A stretch of DNA of 64,000 nucleotides, from positions 620,001 through 684,000 of the forward strand of contig CAWKCY010000016.1 in NCBI GenBank assembly GCA_963848195.1, read 5' to 3'. Of the stretch, positions 54,488 through 63,828 are shown piece by piece; positions within the stretch are counted from its first letter, which is position 1, and every line of letters starts with the position of its first letter. Made by a program: the position numbers and the translations under genes. The stretch comes from CAVQBP01 sp963848195. GTDB lineage: Bacteria; Bacteroidota; Ignavibacteria; Ignavibacteriales; Ignavibacteriaceae. The notes below the pieces were generated by a model, which made no database searches, had not been told where the DNA came from, and saw nothing but the letters and a program-made list of their open reading frames with translations.

Positions 54488-56347
54488 CTAATCTCTAAAC
54501 TGCATTTCGTAAAATTTATGGTATAATCCGTCTGTATCTTCTATCAATTCATCATGCCGTCCCATTTGAATTATTTGTCCCCTGTCAAGAACCAGTATCC
54601 GGTTTGCATTTCTTATTGTGCTTAAACGGTGTGCTATCACAAATGTAGTCCTGTTTTCCATCATTCTTTCTATTGCCTCCTGAACTAATAATTCTGATTC
54701 ATTATCAAGTGCTGATGTTGCTTCATCAAAAATCATTATCTCTGGATTTTTAAGTATTGCTCGCGCAATTGAAAGTCTCTGTCGCTGACCACCCGATAAT
54801 TTTATCCCTCTTTCCCCAATTACTGTATCATATCCATGGGGAAGTTCGAGGATAAAATCATGTGCATTTGCTGTCTTGGCCGCCTGCACGATTCTATCAA
54901 ATGGAAATTCACCCAATCCGTAGGCAATATTATTTCTAATTGATTCGTTAAATAGATATGTCTCCTGTGTTACTATCCCCATTAAACTTCTTAAACTTTC
55001 AATCGAAATTTCCTTAATATCCGTTTCATCCATTATTATTCTCCCCGATGTCGGGTCATAAAACCTTGGTATTAGATCCACCAATGTCGATTTACCTCCA
55101 CCGCTTGGTCCTACCAAAGCAACTATTTCACTTTTATTTAATGTAAAACTAACATTTCTTAATACCGGCTCAACTGAATCTTCATATCCGAAGCTAACAT
55201 TATCGAATGTAAGTGAATTTTTGAATTCCTTAATTATTTTCGGATTATTACTGTTTTTTATTAGAGGCTTTGTATCTAGAATTTCAAAGATCCGGTCCCC
55301 CGCTGCACTCGATTCCTGTATCCTGTTATTGACACTGCTTAATTCCTTGATCGGGGGCATTAGCTGGAAAATTGCAAATAATAAACCTAAAAATTCACTC
55401 GCCTTTAAGGTGTGTTGTTGAAGAACCAGCACCCCGCCGTAATATATTATCACAACCCCTATTGCTACACTTAAAAATTCTGTTATCGGAGATGAAGTGT
55501 TTCTTACTCTAACTATCTTTAACATCAATCTAAAATAATTATGAGTCTCTTTTTTGAATTTTCTATTTTCATAATTTTCCATTCCGAATGCTTTTACAAT
55601 TTTTACACCCGAAATTGTTTCCTGAAGTATGCTTGTTATATCCGCCATTTTAGCCTGTACTAAAGAACTTTGTTTCCTAAGTTTAATTCCAATCCACCCT
55701 ATCAGTAACGCTGAAATCGGCATTACTACTAAAGACAGTAATGTCAATTGCCAACTTATACTTAACGCAATTAGCAGGAAAACAATAATTGTTAAAGGTT
55801 CGCGTATTAAATTTAAAAATGCAGCTGTTATGCTTGCCTGGATTATTACTACATCATTCGTAAATCTGGATATTAAATTCCCAACCCGCTCCTTTTTGAA
55901 ATAACTCATTGGAAGTTGATGCAGATGTACGTAAGCCGTGTCTCGCAAGTCTTTCATCGCACCATATTCAACATACGAAATAAGATAGGCCTGCAGATAA
56001 CCAAATATATTCTTTCCTAGAAAAGCAAGTAGAACTAAAATACAGATCTTTAATAAAGCCTCCATCTTTCCCCCGCTAAATACAAAATGGTTAAATGAAT
56101 TTGTTATATTATTCCCCATCTTCTGTATCCATTCAGGCATTATACTTTTTGCTTTTTCTGCTGAATTTGGTTCCTGTTGTACCTGTTCTGTTTTGGTAGA
56201 TTCCTGAAATAATGTATCTAACAGTGGAATAGTTAAATAAACCGACGCACCATTTAGTATCGCAAAAATAAATGTACACATAATTGACAGCACTAAATGC
56301 TTCCAGTATGGTCTTACAAATTTTAGTATCCTTCTGTAAGTATTCAT
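54488..56347 (-). CDS. MsbA-like ABC exporter (lipid A/glycolipid flippase)
   Basis: A 619-residue half-transporter: six-helix exporter domain (about 1-340), then an ATPase domain with Walker A GPSGGGKST (about 410), signature LSGGQRQRLSIARAI, Walker B IMIFDEATSALD and H-loop AHRLST. The family flips lipid A core or other glycolipids across the inner membrane. Length and domain order match MsbA. It is followed by the O-antigen ligase gene and preceded by a glycosyltransferase gene (spacing 1 base each), which supports a lipopolysaccharide role. Confidence 0.9.
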   Translation of the reverse strand: MNTYRRILKFVRPYWKHLVLSIMCTFIFAILNGASVYLTIPLLDTLFQESTKTEQVQQEPNSAEKAKSIMPEWIQKMGNNITNSFNHFVFSGGKMEALLKICILVLLAFLGKNIFGYLQAYLISYVEYGAMKDLRDTAYVHLHQLPMSYFKKERVGNLISRFTNDVVIIQASITAAFLNLIREPLTIIVFLLIALSISWQLTLLSLVVMPISALLIGWIGIKLRKQSSLVQAKMADITSILQETISGVKIVKAFGMENYENRKFKKETHNYFRLMLKIVRVRNTSSPITEFLSVAIGVVIIYYGGVLVLQQHTLKASEFLGLLFAIFQLMPPIKELSSVNNRIQESSAAGDRIFEILDTKPLIKNSNNPKIIKEFKNSLTFDNVSFGYEDSVEPVLRNVSFTLNKSEIVALVGPSGGGKSTLVDLIPRFYDPTSGRIIMDETDIKEISIESLRSLMGIVTQETYLFNESIRNNIAYGLGEFPFDRIVQAAKTANAHDFILELPHGYDTVIGERGIKLSGGQRQRLSIARAILKNPEIMIFDEATSALDNESELLVQEAIERMMENRTTFVIAHRLSTIRNANRILVLDRGQIIQMGRHDELIEDTDGLYHKFYEMQFRD

Positions 56348-56348
56348 T

Positions 56349-57104
56349 TTAGCTCATAAAATCTTTTTTATTATTTTGATATTCCCAGATTTTCATATAT
56401 GTCATTATGGTTGTAATTGAATTTAATAAAGAGATCATCAATCCGTAAATTCCGTCTTTATATCCTTTTAATGAAAAATAATACCTCAAAAATGCAGATA
56501 ATCCGTGCAATACAATAGTAATTCCTTTTACTTTTTTCTTTTCTTTATAAACCTCTAAAGCTTGTAATGTTGTGTAACTATTGATCTTGGAAAAACTTTT
56601 TTCAATTGAAGCAAACGTATAATGAATAATTGGTTTTTTCAAATAATCCGTTTTCCCGTCAACTATAAATCCTTCATGTATTAACTTTTCGGTCACTTTT
56701 GCCTTTGATTTATTGAAAAGTCTTAACTGAAAATCTTTCTCCCAGCCGCACGTTGTAATTTTTCTATTAAGAAAATAATTTTCTCGCGGAATAAAATAGC
56801 CGTCTGATTCATAGTCTAAATTTACTATCTCCTCCCTTAATGAATCGGAAACTCTTTCATCTGCATCTATATTTAACACCCATTCATTTGTTGTAAGGTC
56901 TAAAGCATAACCTTTTTGTACTGAAAAACCTTCCCATTTTTTTATATATATTTTATCTGTAAAATCTTTCGCTATCTCCACTGTCCTATCATTACTTTCT
57001 GAATCTACCAAAATTATTTCATTCACCCACCTTAAGCTATCTAAACAGTCTTTAATATTCTCTTCTTCATTCTTAGTGATAATAATTACTGAGATATTTT
57101 GCAT
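56349..57104 (-). CDS. Family 2 glycosyltransferase (WaaE/KdtX-like)
   Basis: A 251-residue GT-A enzyme starting MQNISVIIITKNEEENIKDC. The nucleotide-sugar site is seen in ILVDSESNDRTVEIA and the metal-binding DxD-type motif in WVLNIDADERV. The length and the NEWVLNIDADE segment match the WaaE/KdtX-like branch, which adds a sugar to the lipopolysaccharide core. A hydrophobic stretch near the C-terminus suggests membrane association. It lies one base before the MsbA-type gene. The donor sugar is not known. Confidence 0.88.
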   Translation of the reverse strand: MQNISVIIITKNEEENIKDCLDSLRWVNEIILVDSESNDRTVEIAKDFTDKIYIKKWEGFSVQKGYALDLTTNEWVLNIDADERVSDSLREEIVNLDYESDGYFIPRENYFLNRKITTCGWEKDFQLRLFNKSKAKVTEKLIHEGFIVDGKTDYLKKPIIHYTFASIEKSFSKINSYTTLQALEVYKEKKKVKGITIVLHGLSAFLRYYFSLKGYKDGIYGLMISLLNSITTIMTYMKIWEYQNNKKDFMS

Positions 57105-57174
57105 ATAATTATTTGATTATTTATAACTACTGCGGTTTTTGATAAAAAAAGAGAATAGAAACATAAATGTATAT

Positions 57175-57834
57175 CTAAACATTCTTTAATCCTGCCGTAC
57201 TTAGGAATAGTCCAAGAATTAAATTAATTAATTTCATAAAAAATCCCCATAATGGGCTGTATATTAAAACTAAAAGGATTATTGATCCGTAAAGTCCTAA
57301 ATTTAATAACGATGCCGTAACCTTATTCGGGAATAGATCAAATAAAATATGTGAACCATCAAGTGGGGGAACAGGTAGTAAATTAAATGCAAATAAAAAT
57401 ATATTAAAGAATACACCATACCAGAATATATTAACTAAATATTGCTGGTATTGAAAGTTCATATCGAATACTATCAAAAATCCTATAAAAAAAATTATTG
57501 CTAGTATAAAATTTGATAACGGTCCGGCAAATGATACTATCGCATCATCTCTTAATTTGTTCTTAAAATTTTTCCTGTTTATCGGAACCGGTTTTGCCCA
57601 CCCTATTAAGGCAAATCCGGATGCAAATGATGCTAAAGGCATTATGATTGTCCCTATAATATCCGCATGCTTTATTGGATTAAAGGTTAACCGCCCCTCT
57701 CTTTTTGCTGTGTCATCCCCTAGTTTTGACGCACTATATGCATGCGCGAATTCGTGAATTGTAATTGATATAAAAAACATTGGCAAAAAAAGTATGAACG
57801 ATATCAGTTTTTGACTTATCTCAATATGGGGCAA
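57175..57834 (-). CDS. Site-2 protease family (M50) zinc metalloprotease
   Basis: A 219-residue membrane protease with the intramembrane zinc motif HEFAH (H27, E28, H31) in helix 1 and the conserved LLPVPPLDGSH (Asp ligand) near 155. About five helices are predicted. It lacks a PDZ domain, as in the small YwhC-type group, which is thought to cleave membrane-bound substrates; its substrate is unknown. It starts one base after the XerD gene ends. Confidence 0.92.
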   Translation of the reverse strand: MPHIEISQKLISFILFLPMFFISITIHEFAHAYSASKLGDDTAKREGRLTFNPIKHADIIGTIIMPLASFASGFALIGWAKPVPINRKNFKNKLRDDAIVSFAGPLSNFILAIIFFIGFLIVFDMNFQYQQYLVNIFWYGVFFNIFLFAFNLLPVPPLDGSHILFDLFPNKVTASLLNLGLYGSIILLVLIYSPLWGFFMKLINLILGLFLSTAGLKNV

Positions 57835-57835
57835 G

Positions 57836-58726
57836 TTAACCTCTGGGATGAAATTGTTTATGTTCCTGCTTTATATATTCTCTGTCTACATGTGTATATA
57901 TCTGCGTTGTCGAAATATCGGCATGCCCTAGCATTTCCTGTACCGCTCTTAAATCAGCTCCCCCTTCAAGTAAATGTGTCGCAAATGAATGTCTGAATGT
58001 ATGAGGATGCACTTCTTTATTTATTTCAGCTTCTCTTGAATATCTGTCTACTATTTTCCAGACACCCATCCTCGATAATTTCGATCCTCTACTGTTTAAA
58101 AAAACATAATTCTCGCTCTTTATACCTCTTTTTAAAATTGTCCTGCTTGTTTTTATATATTCTTCAGTCCATTTGACCGCACTTCTGCCTATCGGTACAA
58201 GTCTTTCTTTAGAACCTTTTCCGGTTACACGAATAATTTCTTCGCTAAAGTATAATGAAGATATTTTCAAATTTATTAACTCCGATACTCTTAAGCCGCA
58301 GGCATAAAAAATTTCTAGCAATGCTTTGTCCCTTAATCCTAATTTATCAGTGGTATCTGGTTTAGATAACATCCTGTCAACTTCATCTATCGATAATACT
58401 ACGGGCAGGTTTTTGGATAGCTTAGGAGAGCTTATCTTTTCCATTGGATTTTTAACTATGTACCTGTTGATATATAAATACTTAAAAAATCCTTTTATTG
58501 ATGAAAAATATCTTGCTGCCGATGAACTTGTCAATCCTATATCTTTAAGTGAATTAAAAAACTTGCTTATATGCTCTGTTTCTATTTGAGATGGATCCGA
58601 TATATTATACTCTTTAAGAAACTTGAAAAATGAAGTAATATCATTCTTATATGATATGGTTGTATTATCAGAGAGGTTCCTTTCAAGTTCAAGAATATTC
58701 AAATACTCTTTGAGGAAAATTTCCAT
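57836..58726 (-). CDS. xerD: Tyrosine recombinase XerD-like
   Basis: A 296-residue site-specific recombinase. All catalytic residues are visible: R146 (CGLRVSELI), the beta-hairpin Lys near 170, H242 and R245 (HPHTFRH), H268 (LGHAD) and nucleophile Y277 (TQIYTHV). The SAM-like N-terminal domain spans about 1-100. Length and motif spacing match chromosomal XerD, which resolves dimers at dif, rather than a phage integrase; flanking genes are housekeeping. No dif site was sought beyond the immediate surroundings. Confidence 0.9.
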   Translation of the reverse strand: MEIFLKEYLNILELERNLSDNTTISYKNDITSFFKFLKEYNISDPSQIETEHISKFFNSLKDIGLTSSSAARYFSSIKGFFKYLYINRYIVKNPMEKISSPKLSKNLPVVLSIDEVDRMLSKPDTTDKLGLRDKALLEIFYACGLRVSELINLKISSLYFSEEIIRVTGKGSKERLVPIGRSAVKWTEEYIKTSRTILKRGIKSENYVFLNSRGSKLSRMGVWKIVDRYSREAEINKEVHPHTFRHSFATHLLEGGADLRAVQEMLGHADISTTQIYTHVDREYIKQEHKQFHPRG

Positions 58727-58751
58727 TAGCCGATTCTAAAAAGATGGTTAT

Positions 58752-60887
58752 TTATTTCTTTTCTGTTTCTTCATCAATCCCTTTCTCCATTTCATCTTGT
58801 TTCGGATATCTTATTCTTCTATGATGTTGACCGACTAATATGCTTAAAAACGCTTCCTTAATTTTTGTGATATCACTAAAGGTTAATGGAGATTCATCTA
58901 ACTGACCATCATCAATCCTTGTTTTTATAATTTTATCTATTACATTTTCAACTTTAACCGGATCAGGCTCTTCAATTGCCCTGACTGCTGATTCACATCC
59001 GTCTGCTAACATTATTATTGCCGTCTCTTTTGAATCTGGTTTAGGGCCTGGATATTGATATTCCTTTATATCAACTTTTTCCTCTCCGTATCGTTCTTTT
59101 GCCTTTTCATAAAAAAATGTCATCGTGTTTGTCCCGTGATGCATAGGTATAAAATCTATTATTTCATCCGGCAGGTCATTCTCTTTTGCTAATTCTACTC
59201 CCTCCTTTACATGTCTGCTTATTAGTTCAACGCTTTCCTCTGGTGTAAGGTTTTCATGTATGTTTTGGTTATTAAGCTGATTTTCAACAAAGTTTTTAGG
59301 GGTGATTGTTTTTCCAATATCATGGTAATATGCACCTACTCTTGCTAAAAGTGGATTTGCTCCTATCTTTTCCGCCGCCGTTTCTGCTAATGTACCCATA
59401 GTCATCGAATGGTTGAATGTTCCTGGCGCTATCCTTGCCAGATCCCGGAGTAATGGCCTGTCAAAGTTAGATAATTCAAGTAATGTAAGATCTGTAGTTA
59501 TTTTGAAGAACCTTTCAAAGAAAATTAATAACCCGTATGTTAAAACTGGACTTATAAGTGAATTTGAACCTGCGAATGCAAATTCTATTAGTATACTTTC
59601 TGTTGACGCAAATCGTTCAAATCCGAATGCTAATACTGAAACTGTATACCCTAATAAAATGTAAAGAAAAGATCTGAAAATTTGTGATCTGTTCTTTATG
59701 TCTCTTACTGTATAAACAGCTAATCCTCCCGCAAATATATTCATCGCCGCAAATGAATATTCATTCCCTCGTAATGCTCCCGCAATCAATGCTAATATTA
59801 CCGTTGCATAAAAACCTACTCGTGAATCAAATATAATAGTTAAAAGCATCGATGCTGCTGGTAAAACAATAAGAAGTTGTATCGGAGAAGATGCGGAAAT
59901 TTGATTAAGTAAGTAGGTAATAAATGAAATAAATACAAATATTATCGATATAAGGATTATCTTTTGATTGTTATTAAATACTTTTTTTCTGAATAGGAAT
60001 AAGTAAATAGAAAAAAGAGAAATCAAAAAAGTTATATGAAGGAATTTCCCTAAAAATTGCAGAAGATATCCTTCATTTCCTATTTTCTCTCCCTTCGCCT
60101 GCTTATATGAATCTATTTTAAGTTTGGCTTCTTTTGTAACCCTGTCATGTTTCCCTATAATCCTCTCGTTCTCTGTAACTATTCCTGAATATTTCGATAC
60201 ATTCTTTTCTGCCTGATCTATTTCCTCTTTAGTCAATTGTGGATTAAAGATCAGGTTTGGTTCTATAAAATGATCCGAATATTCTATCAAAGCACTCTCA
60301 ACATCGGGGGGAAAATTCCACCTTTTAATGTCATCTGCTACTTCTTCTTTTGAACCTGGTAAATCAAGGAATTTATGCACCGGTTCTATTCTGTCTACAT
60401 TTCCTATTCTTAAGGCAATGCTGTCTTTGGTAATTTCATTTGGTGTTTTACTAAGTATCCCTTTACCGTAAACATCATTTATTATATCATTCAGTATAGC
60501 AAACAGTCTCCTGATGCTTTGATTCTGTTTTGCAAGCATATTACGTTCCTGCCTGCGAAGATTTTCAAATGTATTAAATGAACTGGTTGTCAGAAATGTT
60601 GGGTTAATGTTTTGGGTCTGAGGCGATTTTAAACTGCTGTCTACCATCTTAAGAAGATAATTATCATAGTTTTTTAACGAATCAAGTATATTTTTTGAAT
60701 TATTCTCATTGTTCATAAATACCGGATAAACACTCGCGGCGGCTTCTTTTATTTCTGTCTTGTAAACTTCAGGATCTTTGTTAACTGGAAAACTGAATGG
60801 CGCTATTAGATCATCATTTATCCATATTGAACCTACTGAAACTTCTGATTCAATAGATTCTCCTTTGGGAAACATTAAAACTATCAA
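58752..60887 (-). CDS. PgpH-type 7TM HD-domain c-di-AMP phosphodiesterase
   Basis: A protein of at least 711 residues: a periplasmic 7TMR-HDED-like domain (about 10-275), about seven helices (285-460) and a cytoplasmic HD domain with H493, H522-D523 (YYHDIGK) and a later HHGT (about 582-585). Homologues hydrolyse cyclic di-AMP. The first transmembrane helix is mostly encoded upstream of the TTG at 60887: the frame stays open to a TGA near 60968 and reads SSIKIKIIVAVVTIVLI. There is no in-frame ATG there, so the true start probably uses a rare codon or is hidden by a small error. It lies just after the HAD gene. Confidence 0.88.
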   Translation of the reverse strand: MIVLMFPKGESIESEVSVGSIWINDDLIAPFSFPVNKDPEVYKTEIKEAAASVYPVFMNNENNSKNILDSLKNYDNYLLKMVDSSLKSPQTQNINPTFLTTSSFNTFENLRRQERNMLAKQNQSIRRLFAILNDIINDVYGKGILSKTPNEITKDSIALRIGNVDRIEPVHKFLDLPGSKEEVADDIKRWNFPPDVESALIEYSDHFIEPNLIFNPQLTKEEIDQAEKNVSKYSGIVTENERIIGKHDRVTKEAKLKIDSYKQAKGEKIGNEGYLLQFLGKFLHITFLISLFSIYLFLFRKKVFNNNQKIILISIIFVFISFITYLLNQISASSPIQLLIVLPAASMLLTIIFDSRVGFYATVILALIAGALRGNEYSFAAMNIFAGGLAVYTVRDIKNRSQIFRSFLYILLGYTVSVLAFGFERFASTESILIEFAFAGSNSLISPVLTYGLLIFFERFFKITTDLTLLELSNFDRPLLRDLARIAPGTFNHSMTMGTLAETAAEKIGANPLLARVGAYYHDIGKTITPKNFVENQLNNQNIHENLTPEESVELISRHVKEGVELAKENDLPDEIIDFIPMHHGTNTMTFFYEKAKERYGEEKVDIKEYQYPGPKPDSKETAIIMLADGCESAVRAIEEPDPVKVENVIDKIIKTRIDDGQLDESPLTFSDITKIKEAFLSILVGQHHRRIRYPKQDEMEKGIDEETEKK

Positions 60888-60965
60888 AACAATGGTTACT
60901 ACAGCAACGATAATTTTTATTTTTATACTGCTTTGAAGCCTATTTTCGTTGATGCTCGGCGTTAA

Positions 60966-61814
60966 TCAGCTCGTCTTTGATTTTAATATTTTTTCAAGAA
61001 ATTCAGCCGTCCCGTCTTCATTATTATTTTTTTCCGTTATAAGATTTGCCATCCTTTTGATCTCCGGAACCGCATTGGATAATGCAACTTTGAATGCCTT
61101 CGTTTTAAATAAACTTATATCATTGTACCAATCTCCTACTACCGCTGCCTCTTCAGGTTTTATTTTCAGATATTTTAGCAATCTAAGCATACCTTTTCCC
61201 TTTGATGCATTTTTTCTTCTTATTTCAATATAATAAATACTATCATGCCGGTGTGACTTATAATAAGAAGTCTTTAAGCCGATTGAATAGGGGAATGACA
61301 TTCTTTCCCAAACATATTTCATAAAGTTCCTGTTATCTCCGGCTATTGATACTTCTAGAATGTTTTCATAAAATCCTTCATAAGAACTGACCTGCTCATA
61401 TTTTGCCCCGTATTTTTCCATTAATTGAGTGATTATATAATTCTCTTCGGTAAAATAAATTGCATCTGCATGGCATAGGGCAATGTTCAATGTGAATTGC
61501 TGTGCATATTTTACCGCTTTTCTAACATATTTCTCTCTTACAAATGATTCCTCCAGTGTGTTTCCGTTAGGGTAATCTTTTATTAAAGAACCGTCTAAAG
61601 AAATTAAAGGCGTTTGTAAACCTAATTCTTCTGCAAAATTCGTTATTGCTGAATGTAATCTGCCCGATGCCAGTGTAAAACGAACATTCTGTTTTTTTAA
61701 TTCTTTAATTAATTCTTTAGTCTTTTCTCCAATCGTTCCATTATCCGATAATAAAGTTCCGTCCAAATCAAAAACTACAATTTTTAATTTTCTTAATGCT
61801 TCTAAGTTGCTCAT
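60966..61814 (-). CDS. HAD-superfamily Cof-type phosphatase
   Basis: A 282-residue hydrolase of the HAD family, subclass IIB. The catalytic Asp pair is D16 and D18 in VVFDLDGTLL; TLASGR is motif II; the Lys/Asp motifs appear as KGKGMLRLL and VVGDWYNDISLF. Relatives dephosphorylate sugar phosphates or flavin nucleotides; the substrate here is unknown. Its TGA stop abuts the open frame of the downstream phosphodiesterase gene. Confidence 0.92.
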   Translation of the reverse strand: MSNLEALRKLKIVVFDLDGTLLSDNGTIGEKTKELIKELKKQNVRFTLASGRLHSAITNFAEELGLQTPLISLDGSLIKDYPNGNTLEESFVREKYVRKAVKYAQQFTLNIALCHADAIYFTEENYIITQLMEKYGAKYEQVSSYEGFYENILEVSIAGDNRNFMKYVWERMSFPYSIGLKTSYYKSHRHDSIYYIEIRRKNASKGKGMLRLLKYLKIKPEEAAVVGDWYNDISLFKTKAFKVALSNAVPEIKRMANLITEKNNNEDGTAEFLEKILKSKTS

Positions 61815-62020
61815 AAATGTTTAAAATACCTCAAAATATCTAATATAATATTATCTAAAATACAGTCAAATGATGAGTTTACAAATTATTTGATGAAACT
61901 AATTTATTTTTGAGAAATTTAGTATTAAAATATAATGCTTATTTTGTTTGAAATTATTTGATTAGATGTTGTACGGGAAAGTCAAATATCTGGTTTCAAT
62001 CTCCTTTTTGTTTCTGATAA

Positions 62021-63001
62021 TCATTCTTCAAAAATATTTTTTAATTTTTTATAATCCTTCGTAATGCCAAGGGCTAACATCACTTTTACCCTGGCTTTTT
62101 GTCCATTTAAATATTCCGCAAAAATAACTCCCATATTGTGCAGGTGTTTCCCCGCACCTGGATAACTGTAAATGTCTAGAGTTTCTCCAGCGGGGCATCT
62201 GGAAACTAAGATTACCGGTATTCCTTTTTCTACCGCATACTTAATCCCTTTAAAAGCTTCCGGTGGAACATTCCCTACTCCAAGCGCCTCTACTACAATT
62301 GCCTCTGCTCCGCTGTCTGCTGAAAATTTAAAAAACTTTTCATTCATCCCAGCGTAAACTGTAAGCATGTCGACATTGGGTACTATCCTGTCTGTTCTAA
62401 TGGTTTCTAACTTTCTGGGTAACCTGTTTAAAATTACTCTTCCGTTTTGAACAAAACCTAAAGCACCAAAATCCAGGCTGTGAAAACTGTCAATTTCTTC
62501 GGTATAGGTTTTGGTTACTTCGCTTGCTGCGTTAATTTCTCCATTAAGACAAACTAATACTCCCAGTTCCCTGCAATTTTTACTCTTGCATATATGTACT
62601 GCATCAATCAAATTCCTTGGTCCATCCCAATCAGGATCGGAACTGTTTTTCATTGAACCAATTAATACTATCGGTATTTCTGTCTCTATTGTTAAGTCTA
62701 AAAGATATGCCGTCTCTTCTAATGTATCCGTACCATGCGTTACTATTACACCTGAATAGTCTTTATTTGAAATCAGTTCCTGGATTTTTTTTGACAATTC
62801 AAACATGAGTTCCGGTGTCATATGTGGACCGGGGTATTTTCCGAAATCATAGCATGATATCTTAGCCAATTTTTCCGCTTCCGGTATTTTATTCATTAAT
62901 TCCTTACCTGAATATCTCGGAACAGCCCCTCCTGTCTTTTTATCAATTTTCATTGAAAAAGTTCCGCCCGTAAATACCACCAATATTTTTTCTTTTCCCA
63001 T
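62021..63001 (-). CDS. L-asparaginase, type I-like
   Basis: A 326-residue amidohydrolase that converts asparagine to aspartate and ammonia. The two threonine motifs are TGGT (about 11-14, followed by FSMKIDKKTGG) and VTHGTDTLEETA with T91 and D92. No signal peptide is present, so it is cytoplasmic as in the type I group. Length is typical. It stands alone, 206 bases from the HAD gene downstream and about 100 bases from the divergent Nfu gene. Confidence 0.93.
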   Translation of the reverse strand: MGKEKILVVFTGGTFSMKIDKKTGGAVPRYSGKELMNKIPEAEKLAKISCYDFGKYPGPHMTPELMFELSKKIQELISNKDYSGVIVTHGTDTLEETAYLLDLTIETEIPIVLIGSMKNSSDPDWDGPRNLIDAVHICKSKNCRELGVLVCLNGEINAASEVTKTYTEEIDSFHSLDFGALGFVQNGRVILNRLPRKLETIRTDRIVPNVDMLTVYAGMNEKFFKFSADSGAEAIVVEALGVGNVPPEAFKGIKYAVEKGIPVILVSRCPAGETLDIYSYPGAGKHLHNMGVIFAEYLNGQKARVKVMLALGITKDYKKLKNIFEE

Positions 63002-63099
63002 ATAAATCTAGCTGAATTTATATTGTATACTTATTGACTTGAAGCATTCAAAATAAAAATTTATTTTTCATTTCTAAAAATAAAGAATTGGAGAGCAAA

Positions 63100-63642
63100 A
63101 TGTTAATGGTCGAAGACGTTGATTTAACTCCTAATCCGCATGCATTGAAATTTATCTTAAATGAAAAACTCCTTAACCTTGAAACAAGACACTATTCAAG
63201 TAAAGAAGAAGGAGAAAAAGATCCTTTTGCTAAAGGCATTTTCGAAATTGATGGCGTAGTCTCTGTCTTTTATATGGGAAAGTTTGTTACTATTGAAAAA
63301 ACTAAAGAAGCAAATTGGGGACAAATCCAAAGACCATTTATAAATTTCTTGAAATCTTTCGATAAAAGCTTAATCCCTACTGAAAAAGAAATCGAACCAA
63401 TTTCTGAAAATGAAAGTGAACTTCTTAATAAAATAAATGAAATACTTGATCAAAGAGTCAGACCTTATCTAGCTAGCGATGGAGGAGGTTTACAGGTACT
63501 AGGTGTTGATGGATATACAGTGAAAATTAGATATCAAGGCGCTTGCGGCAGCTGCCCTACTTCAATATCCGGCACCTTAGCTGCAATTGAAGGTCTGCTT
63601 AGAAGAGATATTAATCCCCAGCTCGAGGTAGAAGCAGCCTAG
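63100..63642 (+). CDS. NfuA-like Fe-S carrier protein (Nfu_N + NifU C-terminal domain)
   Basis: A protein of 180 residues with an N-terminal Nfu_N/Scaffold domain (about 8-85, FEIDGVVSVFYMGKFVTIEK) and a NifU-type C-terminal domain (105-180) carrying the cluster ligands in GACGSCPTS (Cys149 and Cys152 in this numbering). It accepts a [4Fe-4S] cluster and delivers it to target proteins. I start at ATG 63100 because a GGAGAG ribosome site lies 7 bases upstream; the TTG at 63088 would put that site inside the gene. Its stop is followed by repeat DNA. Confidence 0.9.
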   Translation: MLMVEDVDLTPNPHALKFILNEKLLNLETRHYSSKEEGEKDPFAKGIFEIDGVVSVFYMGKFVTIEKTKEANWGQIQRPFINFLKSFDKSLIPTEKEIEPISENESELLNKINEILDQRVRPYLASDGGGLQVLGVDGYTVKIRYQGACGSCPTSISGTLAAIEGLLRRDINPQLEVEAA

Positions 63643-63690
63643 CTTCATAATAGAGTGTTTGAAATTTTTGAATTTGAAGACTGAAATTTA

Positions 63691-63775
63691 TTTGTAATTT
63701 GTCTTTTGTTATTTGGAATTTTCAAGACCCCATCCTTCCACTACTCCAAAATTCCATTATTCCACTACTACATCC
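63691..63775. repeat. 7-bp and 8-bp direct repeat blocks after the nfu gene
   Basis: Four 7-bp units (TTTGTAA, TTTGTCT, TTTGTTA, TTTGGAA; 63691-63718) are followed by five 8-bp units (ATCCTTCC, ACTACTCC, AAAATTCC, ATTATTCC, ACTACTAC; 63732-63771). The 8-bp sequence family matches those at 44477 and 46889. Confidence 0.75.
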
Positions 63776-63828
63776 TTTCTCTTTTCAAATTCTTTTTATA
63801 AATTTCCTTAAGAAAGTTGATATCAAAT

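Noticed and set aside
57836..58726. Phage or integrative-element integrase
   Set aside because: Length and motifs match chromosomal XerD and neighbours are housekeeping genes; no attachment repeats or phage genes were seen.
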